Below are positions 47,670 to 56,288 of a stretch of 64,000 bases of DNA, in pieces. The stretch is from Crenothrix sp043729335 (GTDB lineage Bacteria > Pseudomonadota > Gammaproteobacteria > Methylococcales > Methylomonadaceae). The stretch lies in NCBI RefSeq assembly GCF_043729335.1, contig NZ_JAYTLQ010000002.1, positions 291,165 through 355,164 on the forward strand. Reading direction: 5' to 3'. Position 1 is the stretch's first letter. Every line of letters begins with the position of its first letter. The notes below the pieces were generated by a model. It saw only the letters and a program-made list of their open reading frames with translations, did not search any database and was not told the DNA's origin. The position numbers were made by a program, and so were the translations under genes.

Positions 47670-49574
47670 ATGCCTTTATTACGCTTAAACAATATTTCCA
47701 TCGCTTATGGGTTGCACGCCTTATTAAAAAATTCGAATTTTCAACTGGATGCCGGTGAAAGAGTGGGGTTATTAGGACGCAATGGCGAAGGCAAATCCAC
47801 TTTAATGAAAATTATTGCCGGCGATGTGCTGGCAGATCATGGCGATATCTGGCGGCAACCTGAATTAAGATTGGCCTGGCTGGAGCAAGCACCCACCTTT
47901 GAAGATAACGCCACTATTTACGATGCTGTCGCCGGTGGTTTAGGTGAACTGGGCACATGGATCACCCGTTATCACGCGCTAACAATGTCGATGGATTTTG
48001 ATGACAGCAATGCCCTGAATGAACTAGGCGACTTGCAGCATAAACTGGAAGCCCACAACGGCTGGCATTTTCAACAACGGGTTGAATCCACTCTAAGCCG
48101 TTTGGAATTGCCTGGCGAGTTGAAAATTGATGATTTATCGGGCGGCTGGAAACGCCGGGTGGCTTTAGCCAGAGCTTTGGTTATCGACCCTGAAGTATTA
48201 TTGCTGGATGAACCAACTAACCATCTGGACTTTGAAAGCATTAGCTGGCTGGAAGAGCAGGTGCTTAATTTTCAAGGTGCGGTGTTGTTTGTTACCCATG
48301 ACCGGTTCTTTTTGCAAAAACTGGCCACCCGTATTATTGATTTGGATCGTGGCAATCTGGTGTCCTGGCAAGGCACTTATGATGATTATTTAGTCCGTAA
48401 AGCCGCCGCACTGGAAGACGAAGCCAATCAAAATGCCGAATTTGACAAAAAATTGGCCGATGAGGAAGTGTGGATACGCCAAGGCGTTAAAGCCCGCCGT
48501 ACTCGTAACGAAGGCCGCGTTCGGGCGTTGGAAGCCTTGCGTAAAGAACGCTCACAACGCCGTGGCCTTCAAGGCACAACTCGATTGGCACTGGATAAAG
48601 GCGAAAACTCAGGTAAGAAAGTCATTGAAGTGAAAGACATTTGCTTTGGCTATGCGGACAGACCTATCATTAAGAACTTCTCCACGCTTATTCAACGCGG
48701 TGACAAAATCGGTTTGATAGGCGCTAACGGTGCTGGAAAATCAACGTTGTTAAAATTATTGTTGCAACAGCTTCAGCCAGATACGGGTGAAGTAGAACAA
48801 GGCACTAAACTTGAAATAGCTTATTTCGATCAATTACGTGATCAACTTGATCCGGAAATGAGCGTGGTGGATACCATCGCTGATGGCAATGATTTTGTGG
48901 AAATTGCCGGTAATAAACGCCACGTCATGTCGTATCTAAGTGACTTTTTATTTGCGCCCGCCAGAGCGCGCTCACCGGTAAAAAGCTTGTCCGGTGGCGA
49001 GAAAAACCGTTTATTGCTGGCGCGTTTATTTACCAAGCCTGCCAATCTTATCGTTATGGACGAACCGACCAACGATCTGGATTTGGAAACCCTGGAATTG
49101 CTGGAAGAAAAATTGGTTAACTATGACGGCACATTGTTAATCGTCAGCCATGACCGTGCTTTTCTTGATAACGTGGTCACCAGCGTACTGGTACTGGATG
49201 GATCAGGTTCGGTGGATGAATTTATTGGCGGTTACAGTGATTGGCTCAGTTATGACACCCAGCAAAAACAAATCGCTGCAAAAAAAGCCCTTCAAACAGT
49301 AAAGCCTGTAAAACAGGAAACCAATCTTCCAGGTGTTCTGCCTGCTAAAAAGAAAAAGCTCAGCTTTAAAGAACAGCATGAGCTAGATAATTTACCTGGT
49401 TTAATTGAAGATTTGGAAAACAAACAGGCAGCCTTAACCCAGCAAATTAATGATCCAGAGTTTTATAAAAAAGAGGCCAAAGCCGTCACCAAAACAATGG
49501 ATGAGTTGAAAACCATACAAGATAAACTAGAAGAAGTTTTTCTGCGCTGGACTGAACTGGATACCTTGGCCTGA
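47670..49574 (+). CDS. uup: ABC-F ATPase Uup
   Basis: A 634-residue ABC-F protein with two ATPase domains and no membrane part. First domain: Walker A GRNGEGKST, signature LSGGWKRR, Walker B LLLDEPTNHLD. Second: GANGAGKST, LSGGEKNR, LIVMDEPTNDLD. A charged linker joins them, and a C-terminal coiled coil (LPGLIEDLENKQAALTQQIND) is the Uup-specific DNA-binding extension. Uup acts on ribosomes or on branched DNA and transposon excision. Confidence 0.95.
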   Translation: MPLLRLNNISIAYGLHALLKNSNFQLDAGERVGLLGRNGEGKSTLMKIIAGDVLADHGDIWRQPELRLAWLEQAPTFEDNATIYDAVAGGLGELGTWITRYHALTMSMDFDDSNALNELGDLQHKLEAHNGWHFQQRVESTLSRLELPGELKIDDLSGGWKRRVALARALVIDPEVLLLDEPTNHLDFESISWLEEQVLNFQGAVLFVTHDRFFLQKLATRIIDLDRGNLVSWQGTYDDYLVRKAAALEDEANQNAEFDKKLADEEVWIRQGVKARRTRNEGRVRALEALRKERSQRRGLQGTTRLALDKGENSGKKVIEVKDICFGYADRPIIKNFSTLIQRGDKIGLIGANGAGKSTLLKLLLQQLQPDTGEVEQGTKLEIAYFDQLRDQLDPEMSVVDTIADGNDFVEIAGNKRHVMSYLSDFLFAPARARSPVKSLSGGEKNRLLLARLFTKPANLIVMDEPTNDLDLETLELLEEKLVNYDGTLLIVSHDRAFLDNVVTSVLVLDGSGSVDEFIGGYSDWLSYDTQQKQIAAKKALQTVKPVKQETNLPGVLPAKKKKLSFKEQHELDNLPGLIEDLENKQAALTQQINDPEFYKKEAKAVTKTMDELKTIQDKLEEVFLRWTELDTLA

Positions 49575-49631
49575 AATATATCCATAGCTTAAAGAAAAGA
49601 GATAACTTATAATTACTGGCTAGCAATAGCT

Positions 49632-49719
49632 GGAGAGATGGCCGAGTGGCTGAAGGCGCACGCCTGGAAAGTGTGTATACGGCAACGTATCGGGGGTTCG
49701 AATCCCCCTCTCTCCGCCA
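49632..49719 (+). tRNA. tRNA-Ser (GGA)
   Basis: A class II tRNA with a long variable arm. The acceptor GGAGAGA pairs with TCTCTCC, the anticodon GGA is at 49666-49668, the T-arm is GGGGGTTCGAATCCCCC and CCA is encoded. It closely resembles E. coli tRNA-Ser(GGA). Confidence 0.98.
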
Positions 49720-49725
49720 AACACC

Positions 49726-49759
49726 AAAAACCCGCAAGCTATGCTTGGCGGGTTTTTTT
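49726..49759 (+). terminator. Terminator after tRNA-Ser
   Basis: CCCGCAAGC (49731-49739) pairs with GCTTGGCGGG (49743-49752, one bulge), followed by T7. Confidence 0.9.
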
Positions 49760-49897
49760 ATGGCTGCAACCATTTAGATTATTGGCACTGATTTTATAAC
49801 AGTTTGTTTTGGTTTTCTCCAATATATCCATTGACATAATAGCCAATACGTTCCTATAGTTACCCTTAACAAATATTCATTACCAACAGGCCAAACG

Positions 49898-50272
49898 ATG
49901 GCAACCGTTACTTTCGATACGCATGAATTTGTTAAAAAATTAAAAGGTGTGGGTTTTAGTGAAGAACAGGCCGAAATACTGACCGATTTACAAAAAACCA
50001 CGGCACAAAATACACTGGAACAAGCGCTGCATGATTACGACCTGGAAAACATTACCAGTAAAAAAGATGTTGAGTTGCTGGAGTTGAATCTTAAGCGTGA
50101 TATCAAACAATTAGAAATTGATTTAAAAAAAGATATTGAAATATTACGGCTTGAAACCAAACGCGATATTGCTGAGAGCAAAACCGAATTAATACGCTGG
50201 GTTGTTGGTGTTGGTGTATTGCAAACTATGTTAGTGAGTGCCTTGTTATTGAAATTATCCGGTATGCACTAA
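49898..50272 (+). CDS. Coiled-coil, C-terminally membrane-anchored protein (DUF1640-like), long copy
   Basis: A 124-residue protein: MATVTFDTHEFVKKLKGVGFSEEQAEILTDLQ at the N-terminus, a long coiled coil (about 55-100) with repeated LxLxxDIKxLEIDLKKDI patterns, and one C-terminal membrane helix ending LLLKLSGMH. This matches the bacterial DUF1640/CCDC90-type layout. A shorter paralogue with the same two ends follows 68 bp downstream. Function unknown. Confidence 0.85.
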   Translation: MATVTFDTHEFVKKLKGVGFSEEQAEILTDLQKTTAQNTLEQALHDYDLENITSKKDVELLELNLKRDIKQLEIDLKKDIEILRLETKRDIAESKTELIRWVVGVGVLQTMLVSALLLKLSGMH

Positions 50273-50340
50273 GCGGGTAGAAAATTGTAAAGACCCCGTA
50301 AGTTATCGCTAATAAACACATATTACAAATAGGCCAAGCA

Positions 50341-50529
50341 ATGGCAACCGTTACTTTTGATACCCACGATTTGAAAGAGTTGGAATTGAAACTTGAGGCG
50401 CGGATTAAGGATGTTGAATTAAAAATTGCCGACACTAAAGCCGAATTAATACGATGGGTAGTCGCTGTTGGTTTATTGCAAACCATGTTAATCAGCGCAT
50501 TAGTGTTGAAATTATCAGGCATGCACTAA
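50341..50529 (+). CDS. Coiled-coil membrane-anchored protein, short paralogue
   Basis: A 62-residue protein sharing MATVTFDTH at its start and ELIRWVV.VG.LQTML.SAL.LKLSGMH at its end with the upstream gene, but lacking about 62 central residues. The two leaders are also similar (CAATAGGCCAAGCA and CAACAGGCCAAACG before the ATG). It is a tandem duplicate with an internal deletion that stayed in frame and kept the membrane anchor, so it is probably expressed. Confidence 0.82.
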   Translation: MATVTFDTHDLKELELKLEARIKDVELKIADTKAELIRWVVAVGLLQTMLISALVLKLSGMH

Positions 50530-50542
50530 CTGCCATCCTACT

Positions 50543-50578
50543 AAAACCCGCAAGCTGTTTGGCTTGGCGGGTTTTTTA
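50543..50578 (+). terminator. Terminator after the short paralogue
   Basis: CCCGCAAGC (50548-50556) and GCTTGGCGGG (50562-50571) followed by T6. It closely resembles the terminator after tRNA-Ser. Confidence 0.9.
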
Positions 50579-50690
50579 TTGTCTGATGAAGTGCTGTGCC
50601 AATAATTTATAATTATTAAACAGAAATTGCAATTGTGATAAAACAGCTCACACTTCCCCTTTAAATTAAAACCACGTTACAGGATGAGTT

Positions 50691-52292
50691 ATGCCCACCT
50701 TGAATTGGATAGGTAAATCTGCCGTAGAAAAACACCATAAAGATGTACCTTACCGTTTGTTGGAGCTTGTACCGGAATTATCTTGTGGTGATAGTGACAG
50801 CGGCAATTTGATTGTGCAGGGCGATAATTTACACGCGCTAAAAGCCTTGTTGCCACGCTATGCGGGTAAGGTGAAATGTATTTATATTGATCCGCCGTAC
50901 AACACGGGTAATGAAGGCTGGGTGTATAACGATAATGTTAACAGCCCTGAAATTCGTAAATGGTTAGGCGCTGTGGTAGGTAAAGAAGGCGAAACTTTAG
51001 ACCGCCATGATCGCTGGTTGTGCATGATGTACCCGCGTTTGGTGTTGCTTAGGGAATTTTTGAGTGCAGATGGGGCGATTTTTGTTTCGATTGATGACAA
51101 CGAGGTTGCTAGCCTCAAATTTCTGATGGATGAAATTTTTGGTAGAACCAATTTTGTCGCGCAAATTGAGTGGCAAAAGCGGTACACTCGTAGCAACAAC
51201 ACAGTCTCTTTTACAACTGTCGTAGAACATATTATTGCCTATTCAAAATCGGGAGTCTTTACTCCAAATCTTGTCCAAAAGGAAGAAGAAGCTCACGCTC
51301 GTTACACAAACCCTGACAATGATCCTCGTGGTTCTTGGAAGGCAATTCCGTTTTTGAACCCATTATCTCCCGATGAGCGTCCTAATCTGGTGTATGACAT
51401 TATCCAACCAAACACTGGCGAGGTATTGCGTCCAAGCCGAAAAGCTTGGCGAACATCAAAAGAAACTTATGAGGTTTATTTATCCGAAAATCGATTGTAC
51501 TGGGGAAAAGACGGAAAAGGTAAGACACCCACAATCAAGCGTTTTTTATCGGAAGTACGAGATGGGATGCCCCCTATTAATTTCTGGGATCATAAGTTTG
51601 CGGCTCATACAGATGTCGCTAATCAAGAACTTAAAGATATTTTTGGGGACAAATCTTTTCCTACACCAAAGCCATCGCGGTTAATTCAGCGTATATTGCA
51701 AGTAGCCTCAGACCAAGATTCACTAATTTTGGACAGCTTCTCTGGCTCTGGTACTACTGGTCACGCGGTACTAAAACAAAACGAAGAGGACGGTGGCACT
51801 CGCCAATTCATTCTGGTAGAAATGGACAAAACCATAGCCGAAACTGTCACCGCTGAACGAAATCAACGAGTGATTGAAGGTTATACCAACACCAAAGGTG
51901 AACAAGTTGAAGGCTTAGGCAGCGGTTTTCAATTCTGCCGATTATCGAAAGAACCTTTATTCACCGCCGATGGACAAGTACGGGATGATGTCACTTTTAC
52001 CCAATTAGCCGAATTTGTCTGGTTTAAAGAAACTGGAACCGGCTACACAGGCAACGCCGATACGCCATTATTGGGCGTGTTTGAAGAGCGTGCCGTGTAT
52101 TTGCTTTACAACGGCATTTTAAAGGACAAAACGCCAGACGGCGGCAATGTGCTAACGCCTACCATTTTCAACCTTTTACCAGAATTTAATGGAAGTAAAG
52201 TCATTTATGCAGCGGCGGTAAAAGGTGGTACAAACTGGCTGAAACAACAACTGATTACCTTTAAACAAACGCCTTACGCACTGGATGTATAG
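50691..52292 (+). CDS. mod: Type III restriction-modification system, Mod methyltransferase
   Basis: A 533-residue adenine methyltransferase of the type III Mod family. Motif IV (CIYIDPPYNTGNEGWVYNDN) precedes motif I (ILDSFSGSGTTGHAV), with the target-recognition region between. Mod supplies both methylation and sequence recognition to the complex with Res, which starts 2 bp downstream. No simple-sequence repeat tract that would make it phase-variable is visible in the reading frame. The recognition site cannot be read from the sequence. Confidence 0.94.
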   Translation: MPTLNWIGKSAVEKHHKDVPYRLLELVPELSCGDSDSGNLIVQGDNLHALKALLPRYAGKVKCIYIDPPYNTGNEGWVYNDNVNSPEIRKWLGAVVGKEGETLDRHDRWLCMMYPRLVLLREFLSADGAIFVSIDDNEVASLKFLMDEIFGRTNFVAQIEWQKRYTRSNNTVSFTTVVEHIIAYSKSGVFTPNLVQKEEEAHARYTNPDNDPRGSWKAIPFLNPLSPDERPNLVYDIIQPNTGEVLRPSRKAWRTSKETYEVYLSENRLYWGKDGKGKTPTIKRFLSEVRDGMPPINFWDHKFAAHTDVANQELKDIFGDKSFPTPKPSRLIQRILQVASDQDSLILDSFSGSGTTGHAVLKQNEEDGGTRQFILVEMDKTIAETVTAERNQRVIEGYTNTKGEQVEGLGSGFQFCRLSKEPLFTADGQVRDDVTFTQLAEFVWFKETGTGYTGNADTPLLGVFEERAVYLLYNGILKDKTPDGGNVLTPTIFNLLPEFNGSKVIYAAAVKGGTNWLKQQLITFKQTPYALDV

Positions 52293-52294
52293 CC

Positions 52295-54958
52295 ATGAAA
52301 TATTTTGAACCCAAAGGCTATCAATCGGAGACCTTAACCAGCGTCGAAAACTATTTTAAGGCTTGTCATGCGTTACCTAGCCCATCACTGGCTTTTTATA
52401 GCTTGACCAATTTACCCTATAAAAGCTTATCAGGCTTTGCCGAAGATATGCCGTATTTTTGTTTACGCATTCCCACGGGCGGCGGTAAAACGTGGTTAGC
52501 GGCAAAAAGCGTTAAACTGATTAATACACATTTGTTACGCTCTGACTACAGCGTGATTTTGTGGCTAGTGCCTTCCAATCAAATCAAAGAGCAAACCCTA
52601 AAAGGCTTGAAGGATTTAAACCATCCATTACACGCTGCATTACGTGAGTCTGGCGATATTACTGTGTTGGGGTTGGATGAAGCGCAAAGCGTCACCGCTG
52701 CCACGCTGAACACATCCACAACAATACTGGTCGCCACACGGCAAGCATTTCAAGTGGAAAACGAGGAAGGCCGCAAAGTTTACAGCAACAATGGCGCGTT
52801 AATGTCGCATTTTGAATCGTTGTTATCCGAACAGCGGAACGAATTACTCAGGGACGATGACACGGTGGCGTATTCTTTAGCCAATGTTTTGCGCTTACGC
52901 CGCCCTTTTATTATTGTCGATGAAGCGCATAACAGCCGCACGGAGCTGGGTTTTGACACCTTGGCTAAATTCAACCCTAGCGGCATTATGGAACTGACCG
53001 CCACGCCCGATATGGTCAAAACGCCGTCAAATGTGCTGCATAGTGTATCTGCGATCGAGTTGAAAACGGAGGAAATGATCAAGCTTCCGATCCGTTTAGA
53101 AACTGAACCCAATTGGCAACAATGTTTAGCGGACGCTATGGCTTGCCGCAATGAGTTACACGTTCTTGCAGAACAGGAACAACGACAAGGTGCAGCATAC
53201 TTACGGCCTATCGTGTTAATTCAGGCAGAACCCAAAAACTCCGCCCATGAAACGCTCGATGTTTATAAAGTCCGCGATGAGTTGATCACTAACCATGCTA
53301 TTCCTGATGATGAAATCGTTATTGCAACGGGCGAAGAAAGAGGTTTACGTGAGTGCGAGGCCAATTATCCGCTGGGTATTTCCGATCCCGTGTGTCCGGT
53401 TAAATTTGTAATTACCCAAAAAGCCTTGGCGGAAGGTTGGGATTGTCCATTTGCTTATATTCTAGTCAGCATGGCAGCGATCCACTCCGCAACGGCGGTA
53501 GAACAATTGCTAGGCCGGATTTTGCGCCAACCCGATGCAAGCCACCGCAAAACACCCGAATTAAACCGTTCTTATGCGTTTGTGGTGTCGAAGTATTTTT
53601 CAGAAACGGCGGAAGCTCTTCGTGATCGCTTAGTGAGCGGTGCAGGCTTTGACCGTAAAGACCTAAAAGACTTTATTCAAGCCACGAAACCTGAACAATT
53701 TGATTGGGAACGCTTGCAAGGCCGGGTTAAAAGCGAACCTGTCAGTGTGCAATTAACAGCCAAACCAGTATTAAAAGGTATTTCCAAGCCTTTAAAAGAA
53801 AAAGTGACTTGGAATAATAATACCAGCACCTTAACCATTAACGCGCCGCTCACACTCAAGGAAACTGAGGAATTAAAAGCCACGGTTAATGAGTTACCCG
53901 CGCAATACGCTATTGAACAAGCCGCTGAACAAAGCCGCACCTCGGCAATTACTTTTTTCCAATCCCCTTCGGAACGGGGCGAAACTATAAGCGTTCCACA
54001 ATTGGCGGTTTATATTCAGGGTGAGCTAAAGCTGTTTGATGAAACCGAAATGCTCGATTATCCTTGGGATTTGTCGTTATTAGATGCCAAACCAACAGCG
54101 GATCAAATCAGCCAATTACAATACCGATTAAAGAGTGCTGAAAGTGGCGTGCTAGATGTTACAGAACAGGGCAAAATGTTTGCAAAGTTTATGGCAAACT
54201 TGCAGCATAATTTGGATTTGGTCTATAAGCCTGAACATTGGAATGATGCCAAGTTAGCCGCATGGTTTTGCCGTAACTTACCTGATCCCACAATTACGCA
54301 CGAAAGTAAACTGGCTTTTGTCAGTCATTGGATACAAAGCTTATTAGAGAATTTTCAGTTGGCGCACATCAATCAACAAAAATTTTATATTAGATTGATG
54401 CTTGAACAGCGAATAAATGAATTACGGAAACAAGCGGCAGCACGTGCTTATCAACATATTTTGTTCAGTGACAAGGTACGGGAAATGGTTTGTGTGGGTG
54501 ACAGCTATCTATTCGACTTTCATCCACAAATTTATTACCCAAGCAGTTATTACGACCCTAGCACCAGCGAATACGGATATCACGAATTTAAACACCATTA
54601 TTACCCACAAATTGGTGATTTTGATTCTAAAGAAGAATTTGAATGTGCCTGTCATTTAGAACGACTGGCAGAAAAAGAAAAAATCCAATTTTGGGCGCGA
54701 AACTTGGCACGAAAACAAACTAGCTCATTTTTTTTCCAACAAGCTAATGGGCGGTTTTATCCAGACTTTATTTGTAAATTGGCAGATGATTCAATTTTGA
54801 TCGTGGAATATAAAGGCAAAGACCGATGGAAAGAAGCTGAACCCGATAGATTGATAGGCAACCTATGGGCGGAGTTATCCAATGGTAAATGCCAATTTAT
54901 TATGATTACAGAAAAACGCTGGGATTTGCTTGATGCGTTAATTTTGGGTGGTAAGTAA
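52295..54958 (+). CDS. res: Type III restriction-modification system, Res endonuclease
   Basis: An 887-residue SF2 helicase-nuclease. Walker A IPTGGGKTWLAA, DEAH box IIVDEAHNS, motif III ELTATP and motif VI QLLGRILRQP are clear. At the C-terminus a PD-(D/E)xK nuclease core is visible in YPDFICKLADDSILIVEYKGK. Res cleaves DNA after translocation between two Mod-recognised sites. All catalytic motifs are present, so the system looks active. The next gene starts 2 bp downstream. Confidence 0.94.
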   Translation: MKYFEPKGYQSETLTSVENYFKACHALPSPSLAFYSLTNLPYKSLSGFAEDMPYFCLRIPTGGGKTWLAAKSVKLINTHLLRSDYSVILWLVPSNQIKEQTLKGLKDLNHPLHAALRESGDITVLGLDEAQSVTAATLNTSTTILVATRQAFQVENEEGRKVYSNNGALMSHFESLLSEQRNELLRDDDTVAYSLANVLRLRRPFIIVDEAHNSRTELGFDTLAKFNPSGIMELTATPDMVKTPSNVLHSVSAIELKTEEMIKLPIRLETEPNWQQCLADAMACRNELHVLAEQEQRQGAAYLRPIVLIQAEPKNSAHETLDVYKVRDELITNHAIPDDEIVIATGEERGLRECEANYPLGISDPVCPVKFVITQKALAEGWDCPFAYILVSMAAIHSATAVEQLLGRILRQPDASHRKTPELNRSYAFVVSKYFSETAEALRDRLVSGAGFDRKDLKDFIQATKPEQFDWERLQGRVKSEPVSVQLTAKPVLKGISKPLKEKVTWNNNTSTLTINAPLTLKETEELKATVNELPAQYAIEQAAEQSRTSAITFFQSPSERGETISVPQLAVYIQGELKLFDETEMLDYPWDLSLLDAKPTADQISQLQYRLKSAESGVLDVTEQGKMFAKFMANLQHNLDLVYKPEHWNDAKLAAWFCRNLPDPTITHESKLAFVSHWIQSLLENFQLAHINQQKFYIRLMLEQRINELRKQAAARAYQHILFSDKVREMVCVGDSYLFDFHPQIYYPSSYYDPSTSEYGYHEFKHHYYPQIGDFDSKEEFECACHLERLAEKEKIQFWARNLARKQTSSFFFQQANGRFYPDFICKLADDSILIVEYKGKDRWKEAEPDRLIGNLWAELSNGKCQFIMITEKRWDLLDALILGGK

Positions 54959-54960
54959 CC

Positions 54961-55968
54961 ATGTCATTTGAATTTAACGACATCCTGCTTTACACCGATG
55001 CCAACGGCAAAGTGAAGATAGAGGTCATTTTTGAGGAGGAAACATTTTGGTTAAGCCAAAAGAAAATGGCTGAATTGTTTGATGTTAGGGTTCCGACAAT
55101 CAATGAACATTTGCAAAATATATATAAATCCAAAGAGTTAGAATACGATGCAACTATTCGGAAATTCCGAATAGTTCAACGTGAAGGTAATCGTGACGTA
55201 ACCCGTGAAATCGATTTTTACAATCTGGATGCCATTATCGCCGTAGGCTATCGTGTAAACAGCCATAACGCCACCCAATTCCGCATTTGGGCAACGGCAA
55301 CGCTCAAAGAATTTATCATTAAAGGCTTTGTATTGGATGACGAACGGTTAAAACAAGGTAAGCGCTTCGGCAAAGATTATTTTGATGAGTTATTGGAACG
55401 GATCCGAGAAATTCGTGCCAGTGAGCGGCGTTTTTATCAAAAAATCACCGACATTTATAAAGAATGTAGCGTTGATTATGCCAAGGATGACCCGAAGACA
55501 CTGACATTTTATAAAACCGTGCAAAATAAATTGGAATGGGCAATTACCGGCAAAACCGCCGCTGAACTCATTCATAACCGCGCTGATGCGGAATTACCCA
55601 ATATGGGATTAAAAACGTGGAAAAATGCACCCAACGGCAAGATTTTAAAAGGTGATGTATCCGTTGCAAAAAATTATTTGATCGAAAAGGAAATCAAAGA
55701 ACTGGAAATGATTGTATCCATGTACCTTGATTATGCCGAACTTCAAGCAGCTCGAAATGTTCCCATGAAAATGGCGGACTGGATACAAAAACTAGATGCA
55801 TTTTTAGAGTTTAATGGTTATGAAATATTGCAGGATGCGGGGAAAATTAGGCATGTAGTCGCGGAAAAATTAGCGATACGGGAATATGAAAAATTCAGGG
55901 TGGTGCAAGATCATAACTTTGAAAGCGATTTTGATAAAAGCATTAAAAAATTGACGACTAAAAAATGA
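54961..55968 (+). CDS. RhuM-family protein linked to the type III system
   Basis: A 335-residue RhuM/Fic-like accessory protein. The N-terminal block FDVRVPTINEHLQNIYKSKEL with DVTREIDFYNLDAIIAVGYRVNSHNATQFRIWAT is the RhuM signature, including a putative winged-helix part. It starts 2 bp after res, so mod, res and rhuM form one operon. RhuM homologues are often found next to restriction genes; a toxin or regulatory role is suspected but unproven. Confidence 0.88.
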   Translation: MSFEFNDILLYTDANGKVKIEVIFEEETFWLSQKKMAELFDVRVPTINEHLQNIYKSKELEYDATIRKFRIVQREGNRDVTREIDFYNLDAIIAVGYRVNSHNATQFRIWATATLKEFIIKGFVLDDERLKQGKRFGKDYFDELLERIREIRASERRFYQKITDIYKECSVDYAKDDPKTLTFYKTVQNKLEWAITGKTAAELIHNRADAELPNMGLKTWKNAPNGKILKGDVSVAKNYLIEKEIKELEMIVSMYLDYAELQAARNVPMKMADWIQKLDAFLEFNGYEILQDAGKIRHVVAEKLAIREYEKFRVVQDHNFESDFDKSIKKLTTKK

Positions 55969-56288
55969 ACAGATTAATTTAGATAGATAAAATAGTACGA
56001 GCATCAATGATTTTAAGGCCAAATCTATTTGTATATTAAAATCATTTCCATGCTAGAGAATCGAGAGGTTTATAACTGTGAATAGAACTGACATGAAGAA
56101 ATTGGTCGCCTATTATAGGCCGGACGATACGGCCACCTCTTTCTACACATTGGTAGGTGAGCGGTTGCAAATATAAGCCTAGCGGCATTAATATTCAAGC
56201 AAAATTTAATATCCCTTGGACACTAAACAATACTTATAGACACAGATTTTGCTAGCTAAATACGCGTTAAGGTGTATAAACTAAACTT
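55969..56288. other. Intergenic region between type III operon and yhaN
   Basis: About 320 bases. It contains the first copy of the 34-bp repeat (56102-56135), embedded in a 27-codon frame from ATG 56093 (MKKLVAYYRPDDTATSFYTL). Apart from that nothing is recognised. Confidence 0.5.
56102..56135 (+). repeat. 34-bp repeat with paired differences, copy 1
   Basis: TTGGTCGCCTATTATAGGCC followed by GGACGATACGGCCA. It matches copy 2 at 61287-61320 at 30 of 34 positions. The inner segment GCCTATTATAGGC is palindromic, and the ends TGG and CCA can pair. All four differences fall in two predicted base pairs, each compensated. Confidence 0.85.

Noticed and set aside
49486..49773. A 95-codon frame antisense to tRNA-Ser with a GEGG-like segment
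   Set aside because: It runs through the tRNA and terminator; such frames are a known annotation artefact opposite tRNA-Ser genes.
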